64,000 nucleotides of DNA, from the NCBI GenBank assembly GCA_951799405.1, contig OX637343.1, forward strand, positions 186,001 to 250,000, read 5' to 3'. Shown piece by piece: positions 20,513-30,597 of this stretch. Below the pieces are notes generated by a model. That model saw only the letters and a list, made by a program, of their open reading frames with translations, was not told the origin of the DNA and did no database searches. Both the position numbers and the translations under genes were made by a program. This DNA comes from Agapetus fuscipes. Its lineage: Eukaryota; Arthropoda; Insecta; Trichoptera; Glossosomatidae. Each line of letters starts with the position of its first letter. The first letter of the stretch is position 1.

Positions 20513-21181
20513 TTACAGGGAGCTTTATTATCACCAATCGAGCCAAAGATCCATCCAGCCTTACAGCAACTGAGTTTTGCTTGATTTGGCGCTTTGTAGT
20601 GACGACCAAGCTCGTAAAAAGTCCGATCGATAGCTCAGTTGTAAGAATGCCGAAAGCAAGGGTTCGATCCCCACCGAGGGTGTCAGAAATCGCACGCTTA
20701 ATAATAAAAAGCAATAACTCAAAAAATAAGAATGTTGGGAAATCACGTTTGAAGTTCAGACAACTAGTACAACTTGTATGGGATGAAAAAGGCGACCGAT
20801 GTTTTATCTCGGTCATATTCATTCAAATTGAACGGCTGTCGCATTCTACCTATTCTTCTCGCATTGTTCTTGCGTTTTATTACAATATCTCGATTTTCTC
20901 AATTTTTTAGTTATTTCACTTTATTATTAAACGTGCGAAATGATATCCCGTTTCGGTGTTTATTCAAAACCCAAAATAAATACCGGTAATGTTTCTCAGC
21001 CTTCACAAAAAATAAGTACCAGCCCCTTCGGGTGCTGGAAAGCCCCCACTTCAACTGAAAGTAGTTGGTGTGGGGCTGGCCTCTTTACCCGTAAAAATAA
21101 ATCTGTTCCCAATTACCACTTGCGACTCCTTCGGGGATAACGCCGGCAAGAAGTTACAATATTTGTGTAGTTTAATTGCAG
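20513..21181 (+). repeat. C-B tSINE dimer split by MITE J
   Basis: Ends of a C unit (20530-20625: CATCCAGCCTTACAGCAACT ... GACCAAGCTCGTAAAAAG), then a B unit with the dimer-specific B box GGGTTCGATCCCCACCGAGG. The B body stops at TGTCAGAAAT (20690) and resumes at AAATGATATCCCG (20938). Confidence 0.85.
20691..20937. mobile_element. MITE J with AAAT duplication
   Basis: 247 bp with ~36-bp TIRs (CGCACGCTTAATAATAAA left; complement of TTTATTATTAAACGTGCG right). Target duplication AAAT at 20687-20690 and 20938-20941. The uninterrupted tSINE-B consensus GTCAGAAATGATTTCCCG gives the empty site, so the boundaries are secure. I do not recognise the superfamily; a 4-bp duplication and CGCACG terminus are unusual. 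Confidence 0.85.
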
Positions 21182-21185
21182 TTGC

Positions 21186-21395
21186 AGAGCATTTATTTCA
21201 CCTCAAGTACTTTCGAGTTGCTAACGTCATTTTGAGTGTGTCATCTTGAAAATGACGGAAGCAAGTCGAAAGTACTTGAGGTGAAATAAATGCTCCATTT
21301 GTGAAAATAGAAATCTGTGTTTTTCTAAAAAAGAAAATAAACTCTCTCATAAGTGAATTCTATCTATCGATATAGTCTCATGTCGAAAAATACAC
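21186..21395. mobile_element. F foldback copy
   Basis: Arms GAGCATTTATTTCACCTCAA and TTGAGGTGAAATAAATGCTC, with the right arm also holding TTGAAAATGAC, GTC, GAAAGTACTTGAGG. That order (core-like box, GAC/GTC stem, GAA, palindromic AGTACT) is a decayed hammerhead layout. Followed by an F-specific tail (TGTGAAAATAGAAATCTGTG). Confidence 0.7.
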
Positions 21396-21397
21396 AC

Positions 21398-21713
21398 GCA
21401 ACGCAACTAAGCTACACATATAGTGTAACTTCTTACCGCGTAGTCCCTGAAGGGGTCGCATGTGGTATTTATTTTTACAGGTAAGGGGGGCGGCCTTACG
21501 CCAATCACTTCAGTCGAAGTGGGGATTTCTCAGCTCCCGAGGAGGATGGTACTCATTTCTTATGAAGGCTGAGTAAACCTTGCCGGTATTTTATTTTGGG
21601 GTTCGAAATAAACACCAAGACGGGAAATTATTTCTGACACCCTCGGTGGGATTCGAACCCGAGCTCACGGCATGGAATGCAAGCACTCTACCAACTGAGC
21701 TATCGATCGGACA
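21398..21713 (-). repeat. tSINE-B, full length
   Basis: Minus strand from CCGATCGATAGCTCAGTTGG to ACACTATATGTGTAGCTTAG. Well preserved head and B box. Confidence 0.88.
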
Positions 21714-21732
21714 TGTTTTTTAAAACAACGAG

Positions 21733-21985
21733 AATCTAAATCTCAGTGGCAAAGATATATATCATTTGAGATTCATATTAAATGCATTCCCACCTGCAGA
21801 CACGCATAATTTCTTACACGCTAACACATGCCGCATGTGGACATAGGTACAATATAAAAACCCAATCTGAAATGAACATAAGCCCTGCAACTCTTGCTGA
21901 CCTTCCCTGAAACAGGAGTGACATTGGCAAAGTGAACCATATTTTTACAGTATGGGTGGTCAGCCGCATGCCAACCTATAAGTGT
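21733..21985 (-). repeat. SINE-A, full length
   Basis: Ends at ACTTATAGGTTGG on the minus strand, abutting the right part of an F element (GTGTCCTCTTGAAAATGACG). Confidence 0.8.
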
Positions 21986-22133
21986 CCTCTTGAAAATGAC
22001 GTTCGATTCGAAAGCGCTTGAGGTGAAATAAATGCTCCATTTGTAAAAATGAAACTCTGTGTTTTTAAAAAAGAAAATATACTCTCTCATATGTGAATAT
22101 CGATTACGTCTCATCTCGAACAAACATGTTTTT
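21986..22133. mobile_element. F element, right arm and tail
   Basis: Matches 21240-21390. The left arm is missing. SINE-A plus this piece are bracketed by imperfect direct repeats ACATGTTTTTTAA(aa/gg)CA-ACGAGA at 21712 and 22123. Confidence 0.65.
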
Positions 22134-22475
22134 TAAGGCACGAGATTTTAGAGATCAAATGCTTTACAGACAGTTAGTTGGTCGTGTGCGTTGGATATAA
22201 AAGAGCAGAGAATCTCAGGGTTTTCATTTGTTCTAGAACGAGACGTTGCGTGCGTTTATGACAACAAAGTGTGTGTGTGTATGTGTGTACGTTTATTTGA
22301 ATGTGTGAGTATTTAGGCCTGAATGTGTGTATATGAATGTGCATGTGAATGTATTAATGTGCTTTTATGTCTACATTCGTGTGTTTGTACGTTCTGGAAT
22401 GTGTTTCTTTTATTATTTAGGAAAAAACAACTTTCTTACGCATAAGAAAGTATTAAAACAAGGATTTACGAAGGG
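22134..22475. other. No gene; TG-rich degenerate repeat
   Basis: Positions 22268-22410 are a degenerate TG/TGAATG simple-sequence stretch. A TATAAAAG box at about 22197 is followed by no identifiable transcript. Confidence 0.5.
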
Positions 22476-22836
22476 GCTTGCTTGAGAGTTAGCGCTTTGT
22501 AGCGACAACCAAGCTCGTAAAAAGTCCGGTCCATAGCTCTGTTGGTAGAATGCTGGTAGAATGCATTTTATACCGAGAGCAAGGGTTCGATCCCCACCGA
22601 GGGTGTCGGAAATGATTTCCCGTTTCGGTATTTATTTCAAGCTCAAAATACCGGCAAGGTTTACTCAGACTTCACAAGAAATGAGAGCCAGCCACCTCGG
22701 GAGCCACTTCAACTAAAATAGGTTGGTGTAAGGCTGGCCTCCTGATCCGTAAAAATAAATAGGTCCCAAATTGCCGCATGCGACCCCAGTCAAGCAAGCA
22801 AGAAGTTACACTATATGTGTAGCTTAATTGCGGCTA
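22476..22836 (+). repeat. C-B tSINE dimer, C mostly lost
   Basis: C end (TTGAGAGTTAGCGCTTTGTA) then a B unit with the dimer-type B box GGGTTCGATCCCCACCGAGG. A 14-bp duplication (TAGAATGCTGG) lies in the head. Tail to ACACTATATGTGTAGCTTAA. Confidence 0.8.
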
Positions 22837-22849
22837 CAAGAACATACAT

Positions 22850-22902
22850 AAAATTGTGCCTGCTTGTGAGAATGCATTTGGTATGAATCTAAAATTTTGC
22901 CA
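22850..22902 (+). repeat. SINE-A fragment
   Basis: TGCCTGCTTGTGAGAATGCA segment only. Confidence 0.5.
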
Positions 22903-23015
22903 CTTATGCAGGATCTGTTTTACTTAATCCTATCCTGACGTACCATTGTTTGGTTCATCCATACCCATCACTTTTTTTCAAACATTTCCTTCTTTTTCAT
23001 TCACTCAGTTTATCC

Positions 23016-23092
23016 TATCTAATCTAATCTAATCTAATCTAAGTTGCAAAGATATGTTAACATTTAAGGCTCATATTAAATGCATGCATAGG
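23016..23092 (-). repeat. SINE-A 3' end
   Basis: Tail (TCTAA)n plus AGTTGCAAAGATATG. Confidence 0.65.
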
Positions 23093-24117
23093 CAGTCATT
23101 ATCTTTCCTTGTTATCTAATATGATTTCGATTGACTTTTAGGAAATTATCTTTCGGTAATGCGCAGATAAATCCGCGCTGTTATCTGTTTATCTTATCTC
23201 GAGATTATAAGGTATTATCATCTTTGATTTGTTTATAAAGAAATAAAACGTTAGCGCTTTTTTCCAATAGAACGTGTGCTAAAACGTTTATTAGTCTGTG
23301 CCAGGGATCTCGTTAGGCGTTCGTCCATATAAACAAGTCGCTCGAATGTGTACTGTTTATAAGCATCGATATATAGAATTCGATGGGCTAAGAAATCAAT
23401 CCTTTGAGAATTAAAAAACGCTACCCCACTCATCATACAAAAATCTAAATTCTGTCTATCGGTAACCATACAATTATCAACAGGTGTGTTAGGTACCTAA
23501 TTGGAAAAAAATGCATATAAATTCCGAACTGGGTATTTTCTAAACGTACCAACAAAAGAGAGTAAATGTGTTATAGAACATGGAATAATATTTCACTTTA
23601 ATCCCTATTCTATATGATTACATTGATAAAGCTTATTTTTCGTTTGTCGAAATCATACTTTCAACAACACTAGTAACAAATACTTTTACCATAGTGATTT
23701 CAAGGGTTTCCATGGTGATATGTACATATGTAGATTGCAGACGGAGTAGAGACACGTTGCTTACATAGAAAATAACAAAAGCATTTCATATGTCGTGAGC
23801 GAGACAGCACTATTAACAATGTATGGTGTCAAAGACGTGGCATCATGTCGATTGGTACTAAATCACATTTATAGTCCCTCCATTGAATATACCTCCATGT
23901 TTATAAGATCCAATATTCACACAAACGGTAGATAGTTCTGTTCACAGGAAGTCAATATCTTCTGCTTGCGACCGGTTAACTGTAGTTCTGCCACATTTAC
24001 ACTGGAGGTGGCCAGAGCCTCTGCAATGTTTTTCATCAGTTCGTTTATAGATCATTGTTTTCATTGCAAAAACTTGATCTCTAATCCATAATCTTAGTTA
24101 GAGAAGACTGAAAAAGA
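23093..24117. other. About 1 kb, no repeat or gene identified
   Basis: The longest stretch with no match to the window's repeat families. A 72-codon minus-strand frame at 23251-23469 (contains YKQYTFERLVYMDERLTRSL) has a plausible protein-like composition but no recognised family. Candidate for unique intronic sequence. Confidence 0.4.
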
Positions 24118-24264
24118 AATCTATCTATCTATCTTTAATCTAAGCTGCAAGGATATGTAAGCATTTAAGGCTCATATGAAATGCATACCTACAGACAGGC
24201 ACATGTAGGTTCGCGCCTACACATTCTGCATGTGTGCATACAAATAAAGAAAACCTCACATGGA
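24118..24264 (-). repeat. SINE-A 3' half with (ATCT)n tail
   Basis: Tail shows ATCTATCTATCTATCT; body to CACATGGATATAAAG. Confidence 0.65.
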
Positions 24265-24377
24265 TATAAAGAATGGATTGATTAAATTAGTAAAATTGTG
24301 CATTAGTGAAATATATTTTTCAATTGATAGATATTTTTGTGGAATGTCCTGTCCACAATGGTACGCCACTAAGCTGC

Positions 24378-24900
24378 ACCGGTTCGTCTTGGTAACGTTT
24401 TACACTCGAAAATAGAAGGTTGTGGGTTAAATCCCGGTGGAGCACAAAAACTTTACCATTTATATTTTAAAATATGCTCGTCGCTGGGTTGAAAAATTCA
24501 TGTACCTTTACCAAAGACCGGTCATTAAAGTCCATCCAGCCTTATAGCAACTGGGTATTTCATGAGTATCGTCGCTTTTTAGCGATGACGCTCGTAAAAA
24601 GTCTGGTTGAAAGCTTGTATTCCATGCCGAGAGCAAGGTTTCGATCCCCACCGAAGGTGTCAAAAATTATTTCCCGTTTCGATATTTTTCACAATCCCAA
24701 AATAAAATACCGGCAAGGCTTACTCAGCTTTCACAAGTAATGAGAGCCAGCGTCCTCTGGAGCTGGGAAACCATCACTTCAACTGACCCCCGGCCCCCTT
24801 ACGCGTAAAAAATAAATAGGACTAGATGCCCCACATGCGACTTTTCGTTGATAACATGGGTGACATACACTATATGTGTAGCTTAGTTGTGTTTTGTTGT
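24378..24900 (+). repeat. C-B tSINE dimer, near complete
   Basis: C head (TCTTGGTAACGTTTTACACT; GTGGGTTAAATCCCGGTGGA), C body, junction GCTCGTAAAAAGTCTGGTTG, B head shortened around the A box, B box AGGTTTCGATCCCCACCG, B body and TATATGTGTAGCTTAGTTG tail. Confidence 0.8.
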
Positions 24901-25458
24901 AGGTTTGAAAGTATTTTATAGCATTGTTTGTTACTTTTTAATGAAGGACAGTAATAATCATGATCAGTAATACTTTGTTCACTTTATTACCTGTTATACA
25001 TATCTAGTTGTTTTCCCATCGCTCTTGTTTGACATTACCAGAGAAGAGCTGAAGTGGCGTTAGGACTTGATTAAAACGGCCATCCAGTGTTCAGCGTGTC
25101 ACGTCGGATGAGATTTCTTTCAATTTACTTTTAATAACAGACCGGAGGCCGGGCGGAAAATGGTTTACCCAGCCGTCGGGAAAAATTCAGATCGTAAAAA
25201 ATTTAATCTCCGCGGGAAAGACAAAAAAATATTACATTTTGTTTCTGGGACACAAAATATGATATACACTTGTCCTTACATATATGTTTGGATACAAAAA
25301 AATGGAACGACCTACGAAATATTCAAGAGAAATGTCCAACCGTTTTTACTTTCTCTGAAGATGGGCGGATTAAGCCCGATAGCATTTAGGCAATTTAACT
25401 CAAATAATGTGAAAATAAATCTGTTTTACAAAAACTTATTTTTGATTGATATTAAGGG
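24901..25458. other. No gene recognised
   Basis: A 106-codon plus-strand frame at 25160-25480 overlaps the start of a LINE-X fragment and shows no domain I recognise. The rest is unassigned. Confidence 0.3.
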
Positions 25459-25577
25459 AAGAATGGAACCTGCAGAGTGAGAATAAGAGAAGAGCATGTA
25501 TGAGGAAAGTGATGAATGTTGAAGAAATCAAAGAGATATCAAAGGACAGAAAAACGTGGAGACGTATCTGCGGATGA
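25459..25577 (+). pseudogene. LINE-X C-terminal fragment
   Basis: Frame encodes KRRACMRKVMNVEEIKEI and KDRKTWRRICG. 5'-truncated. Confidence 0.7.
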
Positions 25578-25699
25578 TGGTTAATTTTTTCGTGCGCTTT
25601 CGGTGTTATCACATCATTATCAGGAGAACAACCAAATAAAACAACATAGAAAGCGCTCCGGAAAAAAAATTAAATCGTTAAGAAAAATGTTGTTCTTTA

Positions 25700-25815
25700 T
25701 TAAATGAACATTAACCCTGCAACTTTTGCTGACCTTCCTTGTAATAGGGGTGACATTTGCAAAATGAAACATTTTTACAATGGTCAGCCTCATATTAGGC
25801 ATAAGTCAAGGAATA
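25700..25815 (-). repeat. SINE-A 5' half
   Basis: Contains the TTCCTTGACTTATGCC start and CACCCCTATTACAAGGAAGG; the 3' part is lost. Confidence 0.65.
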
Positions 25816-25851
25816 TATAACGTTTCCTTGAATATTATATATAGGTACAAC

Positions 25852-26148
25852 GCAACGCAACTATGCTACACATATAGTGTAACTTCTTGCCGCGTTATCC
25901 CCGAAGGGGTCGCATGTGGCGAGTTGAACATATTTAATTTTACAGGTAAAGGGGCCGGCCTTACGCCAACCACTTCAGTTAAAGGGGGGGTTTCCCAGCT
26001 CCCGAAGGGGCTGGAACTCATTTCTTGGGAAGGCTGAGTAAACCTTGCCGGTATTTTTTGAGGTTTGAAATAAACATCGAAACGGGAAATCATTTCTGAC
26101 AGCCTCGGTGGGATTCGAACCCGAGCTAACGGCATGGAATGCAAGCAC
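25852..26148 (-). repeat. tSINE-B, A box lost
   Basis: Minus-strand copy; the head is cut after AGTGCTTGCATTCCATGCCG, so the pol III A box is missing. Confidence 0.8.
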
Positions 26149-26680
26149 TATTTATTCTGTTTTATGTTTGCCTCTACCTTGTGCACGCGTCTACAAAAGA
26201 ATACCAAAACCACTTGAACGCTCTTGTGTTTTATGAAAAAATCTACAAAGATTTAAAAGCTTAAACTTTAAAAGGAGGATGCCAAGATCAGGTGAAAATA
26301 AATTAAAAGTTTGCATTCCTTCTGTATAAGAGAGAAACGCGAAAGGCAGGTGTGGTGAAGGAAAAAATGAAGTAAGAAGTGGAGAGAGAATTAGTTGAAA
26401 TAATAATTTAGTGAGACGTGTAAAAAATGAGGCGCGTAATCCCGGTCTGGAGCCGGTATTCGTTTTTTTTTCTCTTGAAGTTTTCTAGTTTTTACGTTTT
26501 CCTTTACTTTGAGAAATAAATCAAAGAGAAGCCCACCCCAACAAGGTTCAGGTGTTGGAGGGATGCAAGCAAATCTAATATCAATTCGTGAAAGAATTGC
26601 GTGAGCTTAAACAATCACATAAATTAAGTCGTTATGAAAGTTTACGGGTTTGTTTTTTGACATTGTGAAAAATTAACGTG
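26149..26680. other. No gene seen
   Basis: Unassigned AT-rich sequence. Confidence 0.4.
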
Positions 26681-26689
26681 ACCAAGCGA

Positions 26690-27185
26690 CACATATAGTG
26701 TAATTTCTTGCCGCGCTCACGCTGAAGGGGTCGCATGTGGCGATTCGGAACTAAATTATATTTACGGGTGACCACCCATACTGTAAAAAATTATTCACTT
26801 TGCCAATGTCACCCCTGTGTCAGGGAAGGTCGGCAAAAGTTGTAGGGTTTATGCTCATTTGAAGTTTGGATTTTATTTGTAAGTACACATTCAGCATATT
26901 TTGTAAGCGCGAACTACACGTGTTTGTTTGTGGGCATGCATTTGATATGAGCTTTAAATGTGAATATACATATCTTTGCAACTATGCAACAATTTTTAGG
27001 GGTAAGGGGGTCGGCCTCACGTCAGTCACTTCAGTTGAAATGGGGGTCTCTCAGCTCCTAAAGGGGGTTGGTTCTCATTTTTGTGAAGGCTGAGTACATC
27101 TTGCCGGTATTTATTTAGGGTTTTAAATCAACACCGAATCGGGAAATCATTTCAGACACTCTCGGTGAGGATTGAAGCAAGTTTA
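26690..27185 (-). repeat. tSINE-B split by SINE-A
   Basis: B tail at 26690-26767 and B body at 26995-27185, interrupted after TATTTACGGG. The right part restarts at TTTTTAGGGGTAAGGGGG, so the duplicated target is about TTTA(c)GGG. Confidence 0.75.
26768..26994 (+). repeat. SINE-A inside tSINE-B
   Basis: 5'-truncated by about 25 bp (starts TGACCACCCATACTG) and lacks the usual tail (ends TTTGCAACTATGCAAC). Same insertion point in B as the copy at 1928. Confidence 0.75.
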
Positions 27186-27195
27186 GGATAAATAA

Positions 27196-27375
27196 AGGCC
27201 AAAATATTGTTGGTTCCACCAAAACTATACTTCGAAAACGCAGTTGTTTGCTTGGGCGCAAACAACGAAAAAATCATCATAGAGCTATGGGAGTTAGCTC
27301 ATCAGAAAGAACATTCAAAACTCAGTTTTGACTAAAACGGCGCTTATGCCCTACTTCCGTTTAACCGTCGATATT
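27196..27375. mobile_element. D element, right part
   Basis: GTTGTTTGCTTGGGCGCAAA, TAGAGCTATGGGAGTTAGCT and terminal GGCGCTTATGCCCTACTTCC...CCGTCGATATT. Confidence 0.7.
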
Positions 27376-27714
27376 ATTATTGTTCATGCTCGATACGGCG
27401 TACAGATTGCTGTGAGTGGGACCAGCAGGAAGACGCCAGATATCGGCAAAGCCATAAAGGGACCTGCTTTTAATAATCCAGCGCAGATAAAGAGCACTAA
27501 AACCCACCTTTACGATATCCATTAAGTGGTCGCCCCCCCTCCCCCCCCCCTCACACACCCCACCCCGCACAATACCACAACGACCTTTCTTTGCATGCTG
27601 AAGTCCTTTATAAATGGAGAACATTGGGCTGGAGTAAAATGCCATTCTGGTCCAGTTACTTGAGAAAATCAAGGATGATTTTTTTCATTTTATACCTGAA
27701 GAAAGTAGAATTAT
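27376..27714. other. No gene; C-rich tract
   Basis: A C-rich run at about 27533-27575. Open frames here (27328-27525 plus; 27361-27672 minus) show no recognised motif. Confidence 0.35.
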
Positions 27715-27912
27715 GGAACGCATTTATTTTCACAGGTAAGCCGGCCAGCCTTGCGCACATCACTTCTTTTAATGTTGGGATTACTTTGCTAGTGAGAGGG
27801 AAGGTCTATTGAATGCAAAGGCCGAGTAAACATTGTCTGTATTTTTATTTTTTATTTGGAAATAAGCACCAAAATGGGGTATGATTTTTGACACCCTTTG
27901 AGGAGATCAATT
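27715..27912 (-). repeat. tSINE-B, old degenerate copy
   Basis: Recognisable by TATTTTCACAGGTAAGCCGG and AAGGCCGAGTAAACATTG; strongly diverged, head lost. Confidence 0.55.
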
Positions 27913-29042
27913 CCTAGCCATCTGAAATCAAACGCAAGTTCTTTGTCAAATGAGTTTTTTTTTGTTTTGTGAAGAAAAGTATTACTGTAAAAGAAAAAAA
28001 AGTAACGAAACGAGCAAATTAAATGAGAAAGTATCTTTTTTAAAAAGAAGGATGTTAATAAAAAAAAAATTAACAAAATGAGGAAATTCATATTTTTAAG
28101 AGTAAATCTATTTACACGGTGAAAGTCCATTTTTAATTATTTAAAAATTAAAGTGGATAAAAACAGAGAATTCACTTAGTTATTTCTTTTCTTTGTTTGT
28201 TCAAACATTTTCAATTAATTTTTTCATCAAGATGAGGAAATACTTTATTTCAATAAAAGCATGTCTGTATAAAAACAACAAAAGGAATAAGAAAAATATG
28301 TGTTTTTAAAGAAGAGCATTGTAAAAGAAAGAAACTAATGAAATAACGCAATATGTTTTAAAAAAAAATAAAAAACTACAATAAAAAAAACAAGTATTGT
28401 ATTATATGTGTTAGGATTTGGTGGTTCACACTGTGAAAGTCCATTGTATTTATTTTTGTAAAAAATAAAAAAATAAAAGTATTATATGTTTTTAAAGAAA
28501 AACATTTCTGCAAAAGAAAGAATTTAATTAAGAAACAAAATATCCACATTTTAAGTAAAACATTTCTGCAAAAGAAAGAATTTAATTAAGAAACAAAATA
28601 TCCACATTTTAAGTAAAACATTTCTGCAAAAGAAAGAATTTAATTAAGAAACAAAATATCCACATTTTAAGTAAAACATTTCTGCAAAAGAAAGAATTTA
28701 ATTAAGAAACAAAATATCCACATTTTAAGTAAAACATTTCTGCAGAGAAAGAAATAAATGAAATAAAAAAATGACTGTGTTTTAAGGTTTTTTACAAAAA
28801 AAGTAAGGAAATATCTGTTTTTAAAGACCAGCATTTGTACAAAAGAAAGAAATAAATCCAGGAAGGAAACATCTGTTTTTAAAGAACGGCATTTCTGTAA
28901 AAGAAAGAAAACAAGTAAATATCAGTAAGGAAAAGTATTTCTCTGTGATTGGAGATTCCCGTGTAAACTAATTACAGAGATGCTGGATAATAATTTATTC
29001 AAGGGGAGGAATCAAGAGGAACGGTGGGAACTGGATGCAGCT
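27913..29042. repeat. A-rich degenerate repeat field
   Basis: Loose repeats of a unit with CATTTCTGCAAAAGAAAG and TTTTTAAAGAA, plus GGTTCACACTGTGAAAGTCC at 28421 and a related piece at 5430. No ORF. Confidence 0.7.
28500..28742 (+). repeat. Tandem array, 58 bp x 4
   Basis: Four apparently identical 58-bp units (starts 28500, 28558, 28616, 28674) containing AACATTTCTGCAAAAGAAAG and ATTAAGAAACAAAATATCC. The unit is unrelated in sequence to the 58-bp array at 11509. Confidence 0.93.
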
Positions 29043-29925
29043 TGTCCCCCAGGGCTTGTTCAGCCTATCTACCATTTTATTCCAATTTAATTCAGACTTA
29101 AATGAATTTTCACTCAGTGAATGCACTATCTTTCAAATATTTAATTCAAAAACGACCTTCCAATAAAATTGTCTTAAGAATCACATTCTACACAATCTGA
29201 GCTAAGAAAAAAACATAAAAAAAGAAAGTGTGTTTTAAATCTTTTTACAATCGCAACTAAGCTACACATATAGTGTAACTTCTTGCCTGCGTTATCTCCG
29301 AAGGGGTCGCATGTGGCGATTCGGGACCTATTTATTTTTACGGGTAAGGGAGTCGGCCTCAAGTCAACCACTACAGTTGAAGTAGGGGTTTCCCAGCTCC
29401 CGAGTGAGCTGGTTCTCATTTCTTGTGAAGGGTGAGTATACCTGGCCGGGATTTGGGTTTGAAATAAACACCGAAACGGGAAATTATTTCTGACACCCTC
29501 GGTGGGGATCTAACCCTTACTCTCAGTATAAAATACAAGCACAACTGAGCTATCGACCGGACTTTCTACGAGCTTGGTCGTCACTAAAAAGCGCCAAATC
29601 TCAAGCAAGACCCAGTTGCTATAAGGCTGGATGAACCTTTGGTGACCAGTCTTTGATAAAGGTTTATGATTTTTTCAACCCAGCGAAGAGCGTATTTGAA
29701 GATATAAATGGTATATTTGTTGTGCTCCGCCGGGATTTGAACCCACATCCTTCCATTCACGAGTCCGAAGTGTTGCCACTTGACAACGGACCGCTCATCG
29801 ATTAAAAAATATTTTTTCCGTTTTCATAAGACTCTTTGGTCCAGAACACACTACACATACAAACATTGCTCATGTGAAATTACCTCCGATGGAGATAGGA
29901 CAAATAAGCACTAAGGGGACGACGC
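29043..29925. mobile_element. MITE I, split by a C-B dimer
   Basis: Left part from TTGTCCCCCAGGGCTTGTTC, right part ending AAATAAGCACTAAGGGGACG. Both are collinear with 57492-57751. Confidence 0.7.
29251..29799 (-). repeat. C-B tSINE dimer, complete
   Basis: The best full-length dimer. On the minus strand: C head, C body (TTCGCTGGGTTGAAAAAATC, CCTTATAGCAACTGGGTCTT), junction GCTCGTAGAAAGTCCGGTCG, B head (TAGCTCAGTTG), B body, tail AGTTACACTATATGTGTAGC. About 549 bp. Confidence 0.88.
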
Positions 29926-30084
29926 TACCAACTAACCCAGTGAGAGGCTGTGATGCGTTCTGCACTTAGTTCTTGCAAGGCAGGCAGAAGTCAGCTGTGC
30001 ACAACCTTTTCAAACAAGTTATTTTCAAACAAATACAATCATCAATCACTACTTGTTCAAATATAGTGTTTCGTGGCAATTTTT

Positions 30085-30163
30085 TTTTTTTAAGAAATCC
30101 TGTGCGGGAGACTCCCTTGATTTTAAAGACTCTAGGGGTCTATGACACTTGTTGTAGTGCCGC
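30085..30163 (+). repeat. Small dispersed repeat E
   Basis: AATCCTGTGCGGGAGACTCC ... GGGGTCTATGACACTTG; matches 45030-45110. Confidence 0.55.
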
Positions 30164-30474
30164 AGAGGTGTACGAGCTTGGTCGTCGCTACAAAGCGCCA
30201 ATACTCAAGCAAGACCCAGTTGCTGTAAGGCTGGATGGACCTTTGGTGACCGGTCATTGGTAAAGGTTTATGTATTTTTCAACCCAGCGAAGAGCACATT
30301 CGAAATATAGATGGTATATTTTTGTTTATTATATTTGCGGGAGGCCCTGAGCCTTCAAGGCTTATGAGCCGAAGAAAGTAAAGTAAGTATATTTTTGTGC
30401 TCCGCCGGGATCTGAATCCACAACCTTCCATTTACGAGTCCAAAGTGTTGCCACTACGGACTACGGACCGGTGC
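30164..30474 (-). repeat. tSINE-C with 63-bp insertion
   Basis: Minus-strand C unit with head (CGTAGTCCGTAGTGGCAACA), anticodon-like loop CTCGTAA and a mutated B box GGATTCAGATCCCGGCG. An inserted sequence sits at 30325-30387. A 5S-rRNA-like sequence directly precedes the head on the same strand. Confidence 0.8.
30325..30387 (-). mobile_element. 63-bp retroelement 3' fragment
   Basis: Flanked by an exact 10-bp duplication TATATTTTTG (30315-30324, 30388-30397). On the minus strand it ends CAAATATAATAAA, so it looks like a severely 5'-truncated LINE or SINE tail. Confidence 0.8.
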
Positions 30475-30479
30475 AAGAT

Positions 30480-30597
30480 GCCAACGACACGCGGTGTACC
30501 TGAGCGGTTACCCATCCAATCACTGACCACGCCCAATGTTGCTTAACTTCGGTGATCTATGGGAACCGGTGCTTTCAACATGACTAACGTCGTTGAC
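30480..30597 (-). rRNA. 5S rRNA-like sequence, probable pseudogene
   Basis: Minus strand aligns end to end with animal 5S rRNA: GTCAACGAC start, GAAAGCACCGGTTC, GATCACCGAAGTTAAGCAAC, GGGCGTGGTCAGT, TTGGATGGGTAACCGC, CACCGCGTG and GTTGGC end; 118 nt against the usual ~120. First and last 7 nt can still pair as helix I. Several substitutions lie in normally conserved parts (loop C region CATAGATC, end of the internal control region), so I expect a pseudogene or a 5S-derived SINE head. It is followed within about 6 bp by tSINE-C on the same strand. Confidence 0.8.

Noticed and set aside
20503..20910. 135-codon open frame
   Set aside because: It runs across the junction of a tSINE dimer and MITE J; both parts are explained as non-coding repeats.
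25160..25480. 106-codon frame as a gene
   Set aside because: No recognised domain, no splice or promoter context, and its 3' end runs into LINE-X; insufficient support.
30480..30597. Functional 5S rRNA gene
   Set aside because: Too many substitutions in conserved loops and no tandem 5S repeat; kept as 5S-like pseudogene or SINE module.
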